A DNA stretch of 64,000 nucleotides, from the NCBI GenBank assembly GCA_020860755.1, contig JAJBTQ010000003.1, positions 1 to 64,000 of the forward strand, read 5' to 3'. Position 1 is the first letter of the stretch. Every line of letters begins with the position of its first letter. Shown one piece after another: positions 1 through 7,595 of this stretch. A program made the position numbers and the translations under genes. The notes beneath the pieces were generated by a model that did no database searches, was not told where the DNA came from, and worked only from the letters and a program-made list of their open reading frames with translations. Origin of the DNA: Lachnospiraceae bacterium. GTDB lineage: Bacteria; Bacillota; Clostridia; Lachnospirales; Lachnospiraceae.

Positions 1-55
1 TTAGCGCGCCAGATTGTGGCTCTGGAGGCCAAGGGTTCGAATCCCTTTATCCACC
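1..55 (+). tRNA. tRNA-His (GTG), 5' end outside the window
   Basis: Only the 3' part is present. The anticodon stem is 9-13 with 21-25, the loop is 14-20 and the anticodon GTG lies at 16-18. The T arm is 31-47, the 3' acceptor strand 48-54 and the discriminator C is at 55; C at this position is typical of tRNA-His. The 5' acceptor strand and most of the D arm lie upstream of the window. It is the first visible gene of a His-Gln-Lys tRNA cluster. Confidence 0.93.
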
Positions 56-86
56 TTTACTGGAGTTGCAGCAGTGAAAGGAATTT

Positions 87-158
87 TGGGCTATCGCCAA
101 GTGGTAAGGCACAGGACTTTGACTCCTGCACGCGCCGGTTCGAATCCGGCTAGCCCAG
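87..158 (+). tRNA. tRNA-Gln (TTG)
   Basis: A complete 72-nt tRNA. The 7-bp acceptor stem pairs 87-93 with 151-157 and the discriminator G is at 158. The anticodon loop reads TTG, for glutamine. No CCA is encoded. It lies 31 bp after tRNA-His and 17 bp before tRNA-Lys, so the three are probably one transcript. Confidence 0.96.
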
Positions 159-175
159 TTTGAAAAATTATTTGT

Positions 176-248
176 GGGTGTGTAGCTCAGTTGGTAGAGC
201 ACTTGACTTTTAATCAAGTTGTCCCGGGTTCGAGACCCGGCACGCTCA
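176..248 (+). tRNA. tRNA-Lys (TTT)
   Basis: A 73-nt tRNA. The acceptor stem 176-182 pairs with 241-247 through two G-U pairs, and the discriminator A is at 248. The anticodon is TTT. The T arm at 224-240 is fully paired. It is the last tRNA of the cluster and is followed ten bases later by a terminator hairpin. Confidence 0.96.
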
Positions 249-257
249 TTGCAAGGG

Positions 258-290
258 GTGGCCAGACTATACAGTTTGTGCCACTTTTTT
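258..290 (+). terminator. Rho-independent terminator of the tRNA cluster
   Basis: GTGGC (258-262) plus CAGACT (263-268) pairs with AGTTTG (273-278) and GCCAC (280-284), with one bulged T and a 4-nt loop. The hairpin is followed by six T. It separates the tRNA operon from the MATE transporter gene. Confidence 0.85.
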
Positions 291-333
291 ATGTGTAAGC
301 TGTTTTTGCCCCATTTGTCAGGGAGTGAGCTGT

Positions 334-1698
334 ATGAGAAATTCGAAAACGGCCCCCATGGACATGCTCCACGGGCCCATGCTGAAAAATATATTAGTCT
401 TTGCACTGCCCTTGGCACTCGGCAGTATTTTGCAGCAGCTGTTCAATGCCGTGGATGTGGCCATCGTCGGCCGGTTCGCAAGCAGTGAAGCGATGGCGGC
501 AGTGGGTGCCAATTCGACGGTGACTCTCCTGCTCATCAATCTGTTTGTCGGGCTGTCCGTGGGAAGCAACGTGGTCATTGCGCAGCATATCGGGAGAGAG
601 GAGTATGACAAGGTGGGGGACGCGGTACACACGTCCATCCTCCTGGCGATCGTCGGTGGAGTGTGCTTACTGGTGATCGGACTTATCATAGCCAGACCGC
701 TTCTCAGTCTGATGTCTACTCCGGATAACATCCTGGACATGGCGGTTTTGTATCTGCGGATCTACTGTATCGGTATGCCGTTCATTATGCTGTATAATTT
801 CGCGGCGGCTATCCTCCGCAGCATCGGAGATACAAGGCGGCCGCTTTACTGTCTGCTGACAGGCGGCGTGATCAACGCCGTTCTGAACATCTTCTTTGTC
901 ATCGTACTTCATATGGATGTGGATGGGGTCGCGATCGCAACCGTGATCTCCAATGTGGTGAGCGCGTTCATGGCACTCTTTTTCCTGATGCGTTCAGATG
1001 AGCTGGTGCGTCCGCATTTCCGAAAACTTCGGTTTCACCGGAAAGAAGTAGGGCAGATCTTAAAGATCGGGGTGCCGGCCGGTGTTCAGAGTGCTGTGTT
1101 TTGCATCGCCAATGTAGTGATCCAGTCCTCCATCAACACCTTTGGATCCAACGCGATCGCCGGAGGAACCGTGGCATCCAATTTTGAATATATCTCTTAC
1201 AACCTCGTAAATGGGTTTAACGCGGCGGTGATGACGTTTGTCGGACAAAATCTGGGAGCCGGCGATAAAAAGCGCTGCGCGAGAGCGATCGCCCTCGGCA
1301 TGGTCAGCGCGCTGGTCTGCACGATTGCCCTGAATACAGGAATCTATCTCGCGAGGGATTGGGTGGTCGGACTGTTCACAAAGGATGCCGCCGTGGCAAA
1401 ATATGCGATAGAACGACTACGCTGGGTGCTTTTGCTGCATTTTATGATCTGCTCCTACGAGATCACGGGAGCCGCGATGCGGGGCCTGGGAAAATCTCTG
1501 ACACCGGCGCTGTTGGCGATCTTTGGCACCTGTCTGTTTCGGATCGTCTATGTCGGCACGGTTGTGGTCCACTTTCATGTCTACAAGGTGCTGATGTGGG
1601 TCTACCCCTTCTCCTGGATCCTAACGGGCGCGATGACGGTGATAGCCTTTATGATCGTGTGGAGACATTTTAAAATAGACAAAACAGAGTTGACTTAA
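334..1698 (+). CDS. MATE family multidrug/cation antiporter
   Basis: A 454-residue integral membrane protein with about twelve predicted membrane segments, the usual size for the MATE family (MatE domain twice). The N-terminal stretch (LALGSILQQLFNAVDVAIVG) and the repeated second-half motif around residues 240-275 are typical of the NorM/DinF-like branch, which exports drugs or metabolites in exchange for Na+ or H+. The ATG at 334 was chosen over the in-frame GTG at 325 because GGGAG at 321-325 sits 8 bases upstream of it. The substrate cannot be predicted. It is followed 17 bp later by the aminotransferase gene, so the two are probably co-transcribed. Confidence 0.9.
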   Translation: MRNSKTAPMDMLHGPMLKNILVFALPLALGSILQQLFNAVDVAIVGRFASSEAMAAVGANSTVTLLLINLFVGLSVGSNVVIAQHIGREEYDKVGDAVHTSILLAIVGGVCLLVIGLIIARPLLSLMSTPDNILDMAVLYLRIYCIGMPFIMLYNFAAAILRSIGDTRRPLYCLLTGGVINAVLNIFFVIVLHMDVDGVAIATVISNVVSAFMALFFLMRSDELVRPHFRKLRFHRKEVGQILKIGVPAGVQSAVFCIANVVIQSSINTFGSNAIAGGTVASNFEYISYNLVNGFNAAVMTFVGQNLGAGDKKRCARAIALGMVSALVCTIALNTGIYLARDWVVGLFTKDAAVAKYAIERLRWVLLLHFMICSYEITGAAMRGLGKSLTPALLAIFGTCLFRIVYVGTVVVHFHVYKVLMWVYPFSWILTGAMTVIAFMIVWRHFKIDKTELT

Positions 1699-1715
1699 GT
1701 TTAAGGAGGCGGAAC

Positions 1716-2843
1716 ATGTATCGAATCATGACACCGGGGCCGACCCAGGTCAGGGAAAATGTGAGGCTCGCGAGGAGCCGGGAGTGTACAAACCCGGATC
1801 TTGACAAAGATTTTTTCCTGTTTTATCGGGATACCTGCCGGCTGATCAGCAGCCTGCTCGACAGCCAAAATGAGACACTGATCTTAGGCGGAGAGGGGAT
1901 CCTCGGACTTGAGGCAGCGTGCGCGTCGCTGACGGAGCCGGGAGACCCTGTGCTGGTGATCGCAAACGGCATCTTCGGGGAGAGCTTTGCGGACTTTGTA
2001 AAAATATACGGCGGAAAGCCGGAGGTCTATACCGCCGGCGATCAGGAGAGCATTGATGTGGATGAGCTGGCGCAGTATCTGCAGGGACATCACGACTTTA
2101 CATATGCCACTGTGGTACACTGTGACACGCCGACCGGGGTGAAAAACGCTGTGGAACAGATCTGCCCGCTGCTTAAGTCCTACGGGATCCTCACAGTAGT
2201 AGACTCGGTGTCGGCTATGTTTGGGGAACAGCTTCATGTAGATGCCGCGCAGATCGATCTGGTCTGCGGCGGATCCCAAAAAGTAGTATCCGCGCCGCCC
2301 GGGCTGGCCTTTGTGACGGTCAGTGAGGACGCGAAAGCGGCAATGAGAAACAGGAAGACTCCCATCGCCTCCTTTTATGCCAATCTCATGCTGCTCGAGG
2401 GATGCTGTGCAAAGGGATGGTTCCCCTATACCATGCCGGTCAGTGACATCAACGGACTTCGGGCTGCCATGGAAAACATCCGGGATGACGCGGATATAAG
2501 GGCGCGGCATGAACGGATCGCCGCTGCGGTGCGGTCGGCGCTTTGTGAGGCAGGGCTGGAATTGTTCTTAAAAAACGGGTATGCTTCCACGGTCACCGCG
2601 TTTTGCGTCCCGGACGGCACAACAGACCGGGAGATCTTGGATACGATGCAAACGGAGCACAATATCATGCTTGCCGACTCCTTCGGGAAATATGCCGGAC
2701 AGCTCATCCGGATCGGACATATGGGTGAAAACGCCACGGAGGAGAATGTAAGAGAGACGATGCGGGCGCTCGATCAGACGTTTGAATCGCTCGGTGTACA
2801 GACCGGGGCCGGGCTGGAACAGGCCTTTTTGGATGCTTTATAA
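1716..2843 (+). CDS. Class V aminotransferase, alanine-glyoxylate/serine-pyruvate type
   Basis: A 375-residue PLP enzyme of fold type I. The start MTPGPTQV, the GEGILGLEAA segment and the lysine motif GSQKVVSAPPGLA (Schiff-base Lys near residue 190) place it with alanine-glyoxylate and serine-pyruvate aminotransferases, sometimes named PucG-like or phosphonate-related. Members transfer the amino group of alanine, serine or a purine-degradation intermediate to glyoxylate or pyruvate. No pathway partner is adjacent, so the substrate is open. It has a strong RBS (AAGGAGG at 1702-1708) and follows the MATE gene closely. A hairpin shared with the convergent pap gene ends transcription. Confidence 0.85.
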   Translation: MYRIMTPGPTQVRENVRLARSRECTNPDLDKDFFLFYRDTCRLISSLLDSQNETLILGGEGILGLEAACASLTEPGDPVLVIANGIFGESFADFVKIYGGKPEVYTAGDQESIDVDELAQYLQGHHDFTYATVVHCDTPTGVKNAVEQICPLLKSYGILTVVDSVSAMFGEQLHVDAAQIDLVCGGSQKVVSAPPGLAFVTVSEDAKAAMRNRKTPIASFYANLMLLEGCCAKGWFPYTMPVSDINGLRAAMENIRDDADIRARHERIAAAVRSALCEAGLELFLKNGYASTVTAFCVPDGTTDREILDTMQTEHNIMLADSFGKYAGQLIRIGHMGENATEENVRETMRALDQTFESLGVQTGAGLEQAFLDAL

Positions 2844-2867
2844 AAAACGTAAAATCCGTGTACATAA

Positions 2868-2930
2868 AAAGGAGCTGTCGCAACAGCTTTAAAATCTTTA
2901 AGCGAAGCGACAGCCCCTTTTTTTATTTTT
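2868..2930. terminator. Bidirectional terminator between aminotransferase and pap
   Basis: GCTGTCGC (2874-2881) pairs with GCGACAGC (2907-2914). The + strand side ends in a run of eight T, and an A-run on the left (2866-2870) gives U residues for transcripts from the minus strand. It serves both convergent genes. Confidence 0.8.
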
Positions 2931-2943
2931 GTGTTATTTTGTA

Positions 2944-4458
2944 CTACTTTTTGGCTTTTTTCAGACGCTCCTCCATCGCGTCCACGACGGTCCTAAGCAC
3001 CTTGATCCGGGCATAGTATTTGCAGTTGCCCTCGACGATGATCCAAGGAGCGGAACTTGTGGATGTGCGGACCAGCATCTCGTCCACAGCCTTTTCATAG
3101 GCATCCCACTTCTCGCGGTTCCTCCAGTCCTCGTCCGTGATCTTCCACTGCTTTTCGGGATTCTCCATCCGCTCGTTGAAACGGCGCTCCTGCTCATCCT
3201 TGTCGATCTGCATCCAGAATTTGATCACGATGGCGCCGTGCTCCACGAACTGTTTTTCCATCTCGTTGATCTCCTGGTAGGCGCGATGCCAGTCATCGGT
3301 GGTGCAAAAGCCTTCGATCCGCTCCACCATGACCCTGCCGTACCAAGTGCGGTCGAAGATAGCGATATGGCCATCCTTCGGTACGCTGTTCCAGAAACGC
3401 CAGAGGTAGTGATGGACTTTTTCAATGTCGTTTGCGGCGGAAGTCGGGTGCACGATGTAGCCTCTGGGGTCCATCTTCTCTGTCAGGCGCTTGATGGCGC
3501 CTCCCTTGCCGCCGGCATCCCAGCCCTCGAAGCCCAGGATCACCGGGATCCTGGCCTTGTATATCTCGCCGTGGAGCTCCTCGATCCGATTTTGAAGCTT
3601 CTTAAGCTCACTGCGGTACTCCTCCTTTGAGAGGGAGAGGCTTAAATCAACTTTGTTTAAGCTGGATGTGCGCAGCACTTCGTCGTCATACTCCGAAGCC
3701 GGAGTGGGCTCAGCCTGAGTGGCGACATTGCCCTCCGCGGCAGCCTGTCTTATGGCGACCTGTGTCTTCAACGCCTCTATCACGGCAGTGTATATTTTTA
3801 CTGTGGCGAAGCGCCGGTCCATGGCCTCCACGATCGTCCAGGGGGCACAGGCCGTGTCCGTCTGTTCCAGCATATCGTCATACATCTGCTTGTAGGTGTC
3901 AAATTTTTTGTTCTGTTCCAGTGCGTTTTCGCTGACACGCCAGGCGCTGGCGTCTGAAGACAAAAGCTTTTTAAAGCGCTTTTTCTGCTCCTTTTGATCA
4001 ATGCAGAGGAAGAATTTGATGATCACGGTGCCGCCGTCCGTTAGCTGGCGCTCAAATGAATTGATCTCATTATAGTAAGTCGCCAGATGGGAATCGTCTG
4101 ACTTTTTATCTACGTGATCGACCACGACCTTGCGGTACCAGCTCCGGTCAAACACAGCGATCTGTGTGTCGGAGGGAAGCTTCGTCCAAAAGCGCCAGAG
4201 GAAGGGGTGCATCTGCTCCTCCTCGGACTCCGGCCCGATCGAGTTGACATAGAATCCGCGCGGATCGAGGGCATGGATCAGACGGCTGATCTGCTCCCCC
4301 TTGCCTGCGGCACTAAAACCCTCAAATACGATAATAACCGGAATGTGCTCTGATTTGCAGGTCCTCTGCAGGCGAGACAGTTCCGGCTCCAAAACCTCCA
4401 TGCGTTCCTTGTACTCATCGCGGGGCATGGACTTTGTCAAATCAAGTTGTTCCAACAT
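2944..4458 (-). CDS. pap: Polyphosphate:AMP phosphotransferase (two-domain PPK2 family)
   Basis: A 504-residue protein made of two tandem PPK2 domains, as in class II PPK2/Pap enzymes that phosphorylate AMP to ADP with polyphosphate. The C-terminal domain carries an intact Walker A (GWDAGGKGGA near 311-320), the lid motif MDPRGY, WRFW and FDRTWYGR. The N-terminal domain has the altered loop GFSAAGKG (47-54) and SWYRKV, fitting the known pattern in which the second domain is catalytic. A low-complexity linker (about 235-265) joins them. The ATG start is preceded by AAGGAGG and a promoter. It is transcribed divergently from the metal-efflux operon; no link is implied. Confidence 0.9.
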   Translation of the reverse strand: MLEQLDLTKSMPRDEYKERMEVLEPELSRLQRTCKSEHIPVIIVFEGFSAAGKGEQISRLIHALDPRGFYVNSIGPESEEEQMHPFLWRFWTKLPSDTQIAVFDRSWYRKVVVDHVDKKSDDSHLATYYNEINSFERQLTDGGTVIIKFFLCIDQKEQKKRFKKLLSSDASAWRVSENALEQNKKFDTYKQMYDDMLEQTDTACAPWTIVEAMDRRFATVKIYTAVIEALKTQVAIRQAAAEGNVATQAEPTPASEYDDEVLRTSSLNKVDLSLSLSKEEYRSELKKLQNRIEELHGEIYKARIPVILGFEGWDAGGKGGAIKRLTEKMDPRGYIVHPTSAANDIEKVHHYLWRFWNSVPKDGHIAIFDRTWYGRVMVERIEGFCTTDDWHRAYQEINEMEKQFVEHGAIVIKFWMQIDKDEQERRFNERMENPEKQWKITDEDWRNREKWDAYEKAVDEMLVRTSTSSAPWIIVEGNCKYYARIKVLRTVVDAMEERLKKAKK

Positions 4459-4490
4459 TTAAAATACCAACCTCCTTATTATTTTCAACT

Positions 4491-4519
4491 ATTGTACATG
4501 AAAGTTAAACATTTGTCCA
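4491..4519 (-). promoter_or_regulatory. Promoter of pap
   Basis: On the minus strand a TGGACA -35 box (4514-4519) and a TACAAT -10 box (4491-4496) are separated by 17 bp. They lie about 35 bp upstream of the pap start and its AAGGAGG. Confidence 0.7.
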
Positions 4520-4547
4520 GAATTTACGAAACACACGAAGTTTAAAT

Positions 4548-4576
4548 TGACAGGTCGGGAAGAGCCGTGGTAAGAT
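4548..4576 (+). promoter_or_regulatory. Promoter of the HMA-zntA operon
   Basis: A consensus TTGACA (4548-4553) and TAAGAT (4571-4576) are separated by 17 bp. The predicted start of transcription falls near 4583, just before the ArsR-type operator. Confidence 0.85.
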
Positions 4577-4585
4577 AAAGCCAAC

Positions 4586-4605
4586 ATATGAACAAGTGCT
4601 CATAT
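4586..4605 (+). promoter_or_regulatory. ArsR/SmtB-type operator
   Basis: The inverted repeat ATATGA-N8-TCATAT, inner bases ACAAGTGC, matches the known SmtB/CadC/CzrA operator form (ATATGAACA..TGTTCATAT). It starts at about +3 relative to the predicted transcription start, where a bound repressor would block the HMA-zntA promoter. The likely ligand is the ArsR protein encoded at 7127-7489. Confidence 0.8.
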
Positions 4606-4649
4606 ATACATACAAAAATCAGCTTTAGATCATACTAAGGAGGGGTAAA

Positions 4650-4868
4650 ATGAAAAAGACCTACAAGATTGATGTGGATTGCGCAAACTGTGCGAACAAG
4701 ATGGAGGAGGCTGCCAACCGGACGGACGGAGTAAAGGAAGCGGTTGTAAACTTTATGACGCTTAAGATGATCGTGGAGTTCGAAGAGGGGAGCACTCCGG
4801 AAGAAGTGATGCCCAGAGTCCTTAAAAATTGCAAGATAGTAGAAGATGACTGTGAAATCTTTTTTTAG
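4650..4868 (+). CDS. Stand-alone heavy-metal-associated (HMA) domain protein
   Basis: A 72-residue ferredoxin-like HMA domain with the metal-binding CxxC at Cys11/Cys14 (VDCANC). It resembles the N-terminal metal-binding domains usually fused to P1B-ATPases. Here it ends 3 bp before the ATPase gene, whose product begins directly at its first membrane helix, so the domain is split off as a separate chaperone. A C-terminal acidic/Cys segment (EDDCEIFF) could add a ligand. The RBS is AAGGAGGGG upstream of ATG 4650. It probably hands Zn/Cd/Pb to the efflux pump. Confidence 0.9.
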   Translation: MKKTYKIDVDCANCANKMEEAANRTDGVKEAVVNFMTLKMIVEFEEGSTPEEVMPRVLKNCKIVEDDCEIFF

Positions 4869-4871
4869 AGT

Positions 4872-6737
4872 ATGAACAAGAAGCAGAAGAGAAATCTTAC
4901 CCGTATAATTATTTCCGCGGCCCTTATGGTTGTGCTCGCGCTGCTGCCGCTGGAGGGGCTCGTGCGCTTTCTCCTCTTTTTGATCCCGTACTTTCTGATC
5001 GGATATGATATCTTAAGAAAGGCGGTCAAGGGAATCTTTAAGGGTCAGGTGTTCGATGAAAATTTCCTGATGGCCGTCGCGACGATCGGCGCGATCCTCC
5101 TGGGAGAGTACACGGAGGGAATCGCTGTCATGCTCTTTTACCAGGTCGGTGAGTTTTTCCAGAGCTATGCCGTGGGGAGAAGCCGCGAGAACATCAGCGA
5201 GCTGATGGATATCCGCCCGGACTACGCCAATATCGAACGGGACGGGCAGCTTGTGCAGGTGGATCCGGACGAAGTGGAGGTCGGCAGTGAGATCGTGGTT
5301 CAGCCGGGAGAAAAGATTCCGATCGACGGGTTGGTCATCGATGGCACATCTTCGCTGAACACGAGCGCTCTGACCGGGGAAAGTCTCCCCCGTAATGTCG
5401 CGGCCGGTGAAGAGGTGATCAGCGGCTGCATCAACATGACCGGCGTTTTGAAGATTCGCACAACAAAGGAGTTCGGTGAGTCTACCGTCTCAAAGATCCT
5501 GGAGCTTGTGGAGGAGTCCAGTTCCCGCAAGTCCCGTTCGGAGAATTTCATCTCGCGCTTTGCCCACTATTATACACCCGCCGTCTGTATACTGGCGCTG
5601 GTGCTTGCGGTTCTTCCGCCGTGTATCCGTGTGGGGATGGGGCTGTTGGCAGACTGGTCTACCTGGATCTACCGGGCACTCACTGCGCTTGTCATCAGCT
5701 GCCCGTGTGCATTGGTCATCAGTATCCCGTTAAGCTTTTTTGCCGGGATCGGAGGGGCGAGCAGTCAGGGTGTCCTGATCAAGGGATCCAATTATCTGGA
5801 AGCTCTCTCCAAGGCGAAGACGGTCGCGTTTGATAAGACCGGGACCATGACCAAGGGCGTTTTTGAAGTAACCGGGATGCATCACACCCGGGTGCCGGAG
5901 GAAAAGCTTTTGGAGTACGCGGCATATGCCGAGTGTGCTTCCTCTCATCCGATCAGCAAGAGCCTGCAGAAGGCCTACGGAAAGCCGATCGACCGTGAGC
6001 GGGTGAAGGATATCGAAGAGGTCAGCGGAAACGGAGTCATCGCGATCGTCGACGGCGAACAGGTCGCGGCCGGCAATGCGAAGCTCATGCGAAAGCTGGA
6101 CATTGAATATGCGGAATGTCATGAAGTCGGAACAGTGATCCATGTTGCAGTAGCCGGCATCTATGTGGGGCATATCCTGATCTCGGATGTCTTAAAGCCG
6201 AATGCGAAGGAGGCCGTCTCTGAGCTTAAGGAGTCCGGCGTGACCAAAACGGTTATGCTGACCGGAGACGCGAAGCGCGTGGCAGAGGCGACGGCTGCAG
6301 AACTCGGCATCGACGAGGTATACAGCGAACTGCTGCCCGCGGATAAAGTGACAAAGGTGGAGGAACTGCTGGGACAGGAGACCGGAAATGAAAAAGTCGC
6401 CTTTGTCGGGGATGGGATCAACGATGCGCCAGTTCTGTCCCGCGCGGACATCGGGATCGCGATGGGAGCCCTGGGATCGGATGCGGCCATCGAGGCGGCA
6501 GATGTCGTGCTGATGGATGACGACCCGCGCAAGATCGCAACTGCGATCCGGATCTCCCGCAAATGTCTGAACATTGTATATCAGAACACCTGCTTTGCGA
6601 TCATAGTAAAGATCGTCATTCTGGTCCTCGACGCCTTCGGGTTAGCAAACATGTGGATGGCGATCTTCGCGGATGTGGGAGTCATGATCATCGCGGTACT
6701 CAATGCGGTGAGGGCACTCTTTGTGAAGAAGATTTAG
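4872..6737 (+). CDS. zntA: P1B-type Zn(II)/Cd(II)/Pb(II)-exporting ATPase
   Basis: A 621-residue P-type ATPase with TGES (168-171), the CPC metal-translocation motif in TM6 (277-279), DKTGT with the phosphorylated Asp321, the SSHP motif (357-360) and GDGIND (513-518). The last TM segment has FADVGVMIIAVLNA, including the Asp typical of Zn/Cd/Pb pumps. It lacks an N-terminal HMA domain, which is encoded by the gene 3 bp upstream. No good RBS precedes ATG 4872, suggesting translational coupling. The operon is under the ArsR-type operator at 4586-4605. Zn or Cd are more likely substrates than Cu because of the CPC/Asp combination and the repressor's zinc site. Confidence 0.93.
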   Translation: MNKKQKRNLTRIIISAALMVVLALLPLEGLVRFLLFLIPYFLIGYDILRKAVKGIFKGQVFDENFLMAVATIGAILLGEYTEGIAVMLFYQVGEFFQSYAVGRSRENISELMDIRPDYANIERDGQLVQVDPDEVEVGSEIVVQPGEKIPIDGLVIDGTSSLNTSALTGESLPRNVAAGEEVISGCINMTGVLKIRTTKEFGESTVSKILELVEESSSRKSRSENFISRFAHYYTPAVCILALVLAVLPPCIRVGMGLLADWSTWIYRALTALVISCPCALVISIPLSFFAGIGGASSQGVLIKGSNYLEALSKAKTVAFDKTGTMTKGVFEVTGMHHTRVPEEKLLEYAAYAECASSHPISKSLQKAYGKPIDRERVKDIEEVSGNGVIAIVDGEQVAAGNAKLMRKLDIEYAECHEVGTVIHVAVAGIYVGHILISDVLKPNAKEAVSELKESGVTKTVMLTGDAKRVAEATAAELGIDEVYSELLPADKVTKVEELLGQETGNEKVAFVGDGINDAPVLSRADIGIAMGALGSDAAIEAADVVLMDDDPRKIATAIRISRKCLNIVYQNTCFAIIVKIVILVLDAFGLANMWMAIFADVGVMIIAVLNAVRALFVKKI

Positions 6738-6751
6738 TTGTTTTATGAGGA

Positions 6752-6895
6752 TCTGCCTGAAAAACAATTCGTCGCGGGACGCTTTCGCTCTGGGTTTCGA
6801 GCGCAGCGGTACATAAGAGGCCGTTTTGCTCTGCAAAACACCCTCTAAGTACCGGCGTCGAAAACAGCCCGCTCGTGAATTGTTTTTCAGGCAGA
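6752..6895. repeat. Structured intergenic element, copy 1
   Basis: A 144-bp element bounded by a perfect 19-bp inverted repeat (6752-6770 with 6877-6895). Inside lie nested complementary pairs: GCGGG/CCCGC (6774-6778 with 6868-6872, competing with the next at one base), GACGC/GCGTC (6778-6782 with 6855-6859), CGCTC/GAGCG (6786-6790 with 6799-6803), CGGTAC/GTACCG (6807-6812 with 6849-6854), AGAGG/CCTCT (6816-6820 with 6842-6846) and GTTTTGC/GCAAAAC (6823-6829 with 6833-6839). A related copy is at 23963-24097. It begins 15 bp after zntA. It could be a non-coding RNA or a folded repeat family; I do not recognise a named Rfam family. Confidence 0.75.
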
Positions 6896-6926
6896 CCCAG
6901 ATACACCTTCCAGAGTTGAAAATGTC

Positions 6927-7126
6927 TGATATAATATCATTGATACTAGGGGACGATAAATCGTAAAACAGATGCTTGCATCTGATTTTACGACTTTCGG
7001 ACCCGAACAAATATGAGCAAGTAGCCCAATAGGGCGGATTGCGAATGTTTGTAGGATTGCGGGAGTGCATGGCACGGAGCAATCCGTAGTATCATAATTT
7101 ATAAACCTAAAAAGGAGATTAGTCGG
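6927..7126 (+). promoter_or_regulatory. arsR promoter and highly structured leader
   Basis: An extended -10 promoter (TGA-TATAAT, 6927-6935) is followed by the palindrome TATCA-T-TGATA (6935-6945). The ~180-nt leader holds hairpins at 6962-6992 (CGTAAAA plus CAGATGC arms), 6996-7007, 7024-7035 (GCCC/GGGC) and 7054-7085. GCAATCC(G) at 7079-7086 can pair either with CGGATTGC at 7035-7042 or with GGATTGC at 7054-7060, so the alternatives exclude each other. A leader this long and folded is unusual for a small repressor gene. Its function is unknown. Confidence 0.5.
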
Positions 7127-7489
7127 ATGGAAGAACAGGGCATAGAGATTTGTGACAGCTATGAGGTGCACGAGGATCTGGTCGAGAAGGTCATGGCGAA
7201 TATGCCGGAGGAGGAGACGTTGACCGACTTGGCTGAGTTGTTCAAGATTTACGGCGACCAGACGCGGATCCGGATTCTGTTCGTGCTGTTCGAAGCGGAG
7301 GTGTGTGTCTGCGATCTGGCGGATATGCTGGACATGACACAGTCGGCCGTGTCCCATCAGCTGCGTATCTTAAAGCAGAGTAAACTGGTAAAAAACCGAA
7401 GGAGCGGCAAGTCGGTTTTTTACTCCCTGGCAGATGACCATGTCAGGACGATCATCGCACAGGGACTGGATCACATAAGAGAGGATTAG
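7127..7489 (+). CDS. ArsR/SmtB family metal-sensing repressor (CadC/CzrA-like)
   Basis: A 120-residue winged-helix repressor. The alpha-5 zinc site is fully present: Asp103, His105, His116 and Glu119 match the D-x-H...H-x2-E spacing of SmtB and CadC. The alpha-3 region has CVCD (Cys60, Cys62) with an N-terminal Cys9, resembling the alpha-3N thiolate site of CadC/ArsR. It may therefore sense both Zn and a soft metal such as Cd or Pb. The recognition helix is near TQSAVSHQLRILKQ. The RBS is AAAGGAGA before ATG 7127. It follows the efflux ATPase but has its own promoter, and should bind the operator at 4586-4605. Confidence 0.92.
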   Translation: MEEQGIEICDSYEVHEDLVEKVMANMPEEETLTDLAELFKIYGDQTRIRILFVLFEAEVCVCDLADMLDMTQSAVSHQLRILKQSKLVKNRRSGKSVFYSLADDHVRTIIAQGLDHIRED

Positions 7490-7493
7490 AAAC

Positions 7494-7530
7494 ATGGCGG
7501 AGTACTTGACGACTCCGCCATTCTTGTTTA
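7494..7530 (+). terminator. Terminator after arsR
   Basis: ATGGCGGAGT (7494-7503) pairs perfectly with ACTCCGCCAT (7512-7521) around an 8-nt loop and is followed by TCTTGTTTA. It fills most of the space before valS. Confidence 0.75.
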
Positions 7531-7595
7531 TGATATTTCTCGTGAGCTGCTTTAAAATTATGGTATATACTTTTATGGATATATGAGGTGTGATC

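Noticed and set aside
1884..2510. Minus-strand open frame opposite the aminotransferase
   Set aside because: It lies fully in a clear PLP enzyme gene and resembles no protein.
2929..3630. Long + strand open frame opposite pap
   Set aside because: It mirrors the codon structure of pap and has no RBS or recognisable domain; it is an antisense shadow.
6752..6895. MITE or insertion sequence remnant
   Set aside because: No target-site duplication flanks either copy, and the inner helices show a compensatory change while the ends of copy 2 have diverged; a folded RNA or repeat fits better, though a mobile origin is not excluded.
6936..7100. NiCo (czcD) riboswitch
   Set aside because: Metal context suggested it, but I could not find the conserved junction motifs of that class.
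7490..7595. T-box leader for valS
   Set aside because: The gap is only 106 bp, mostly the arsR terminator; no AGGGTGG-type antiterminator sequence is seen.
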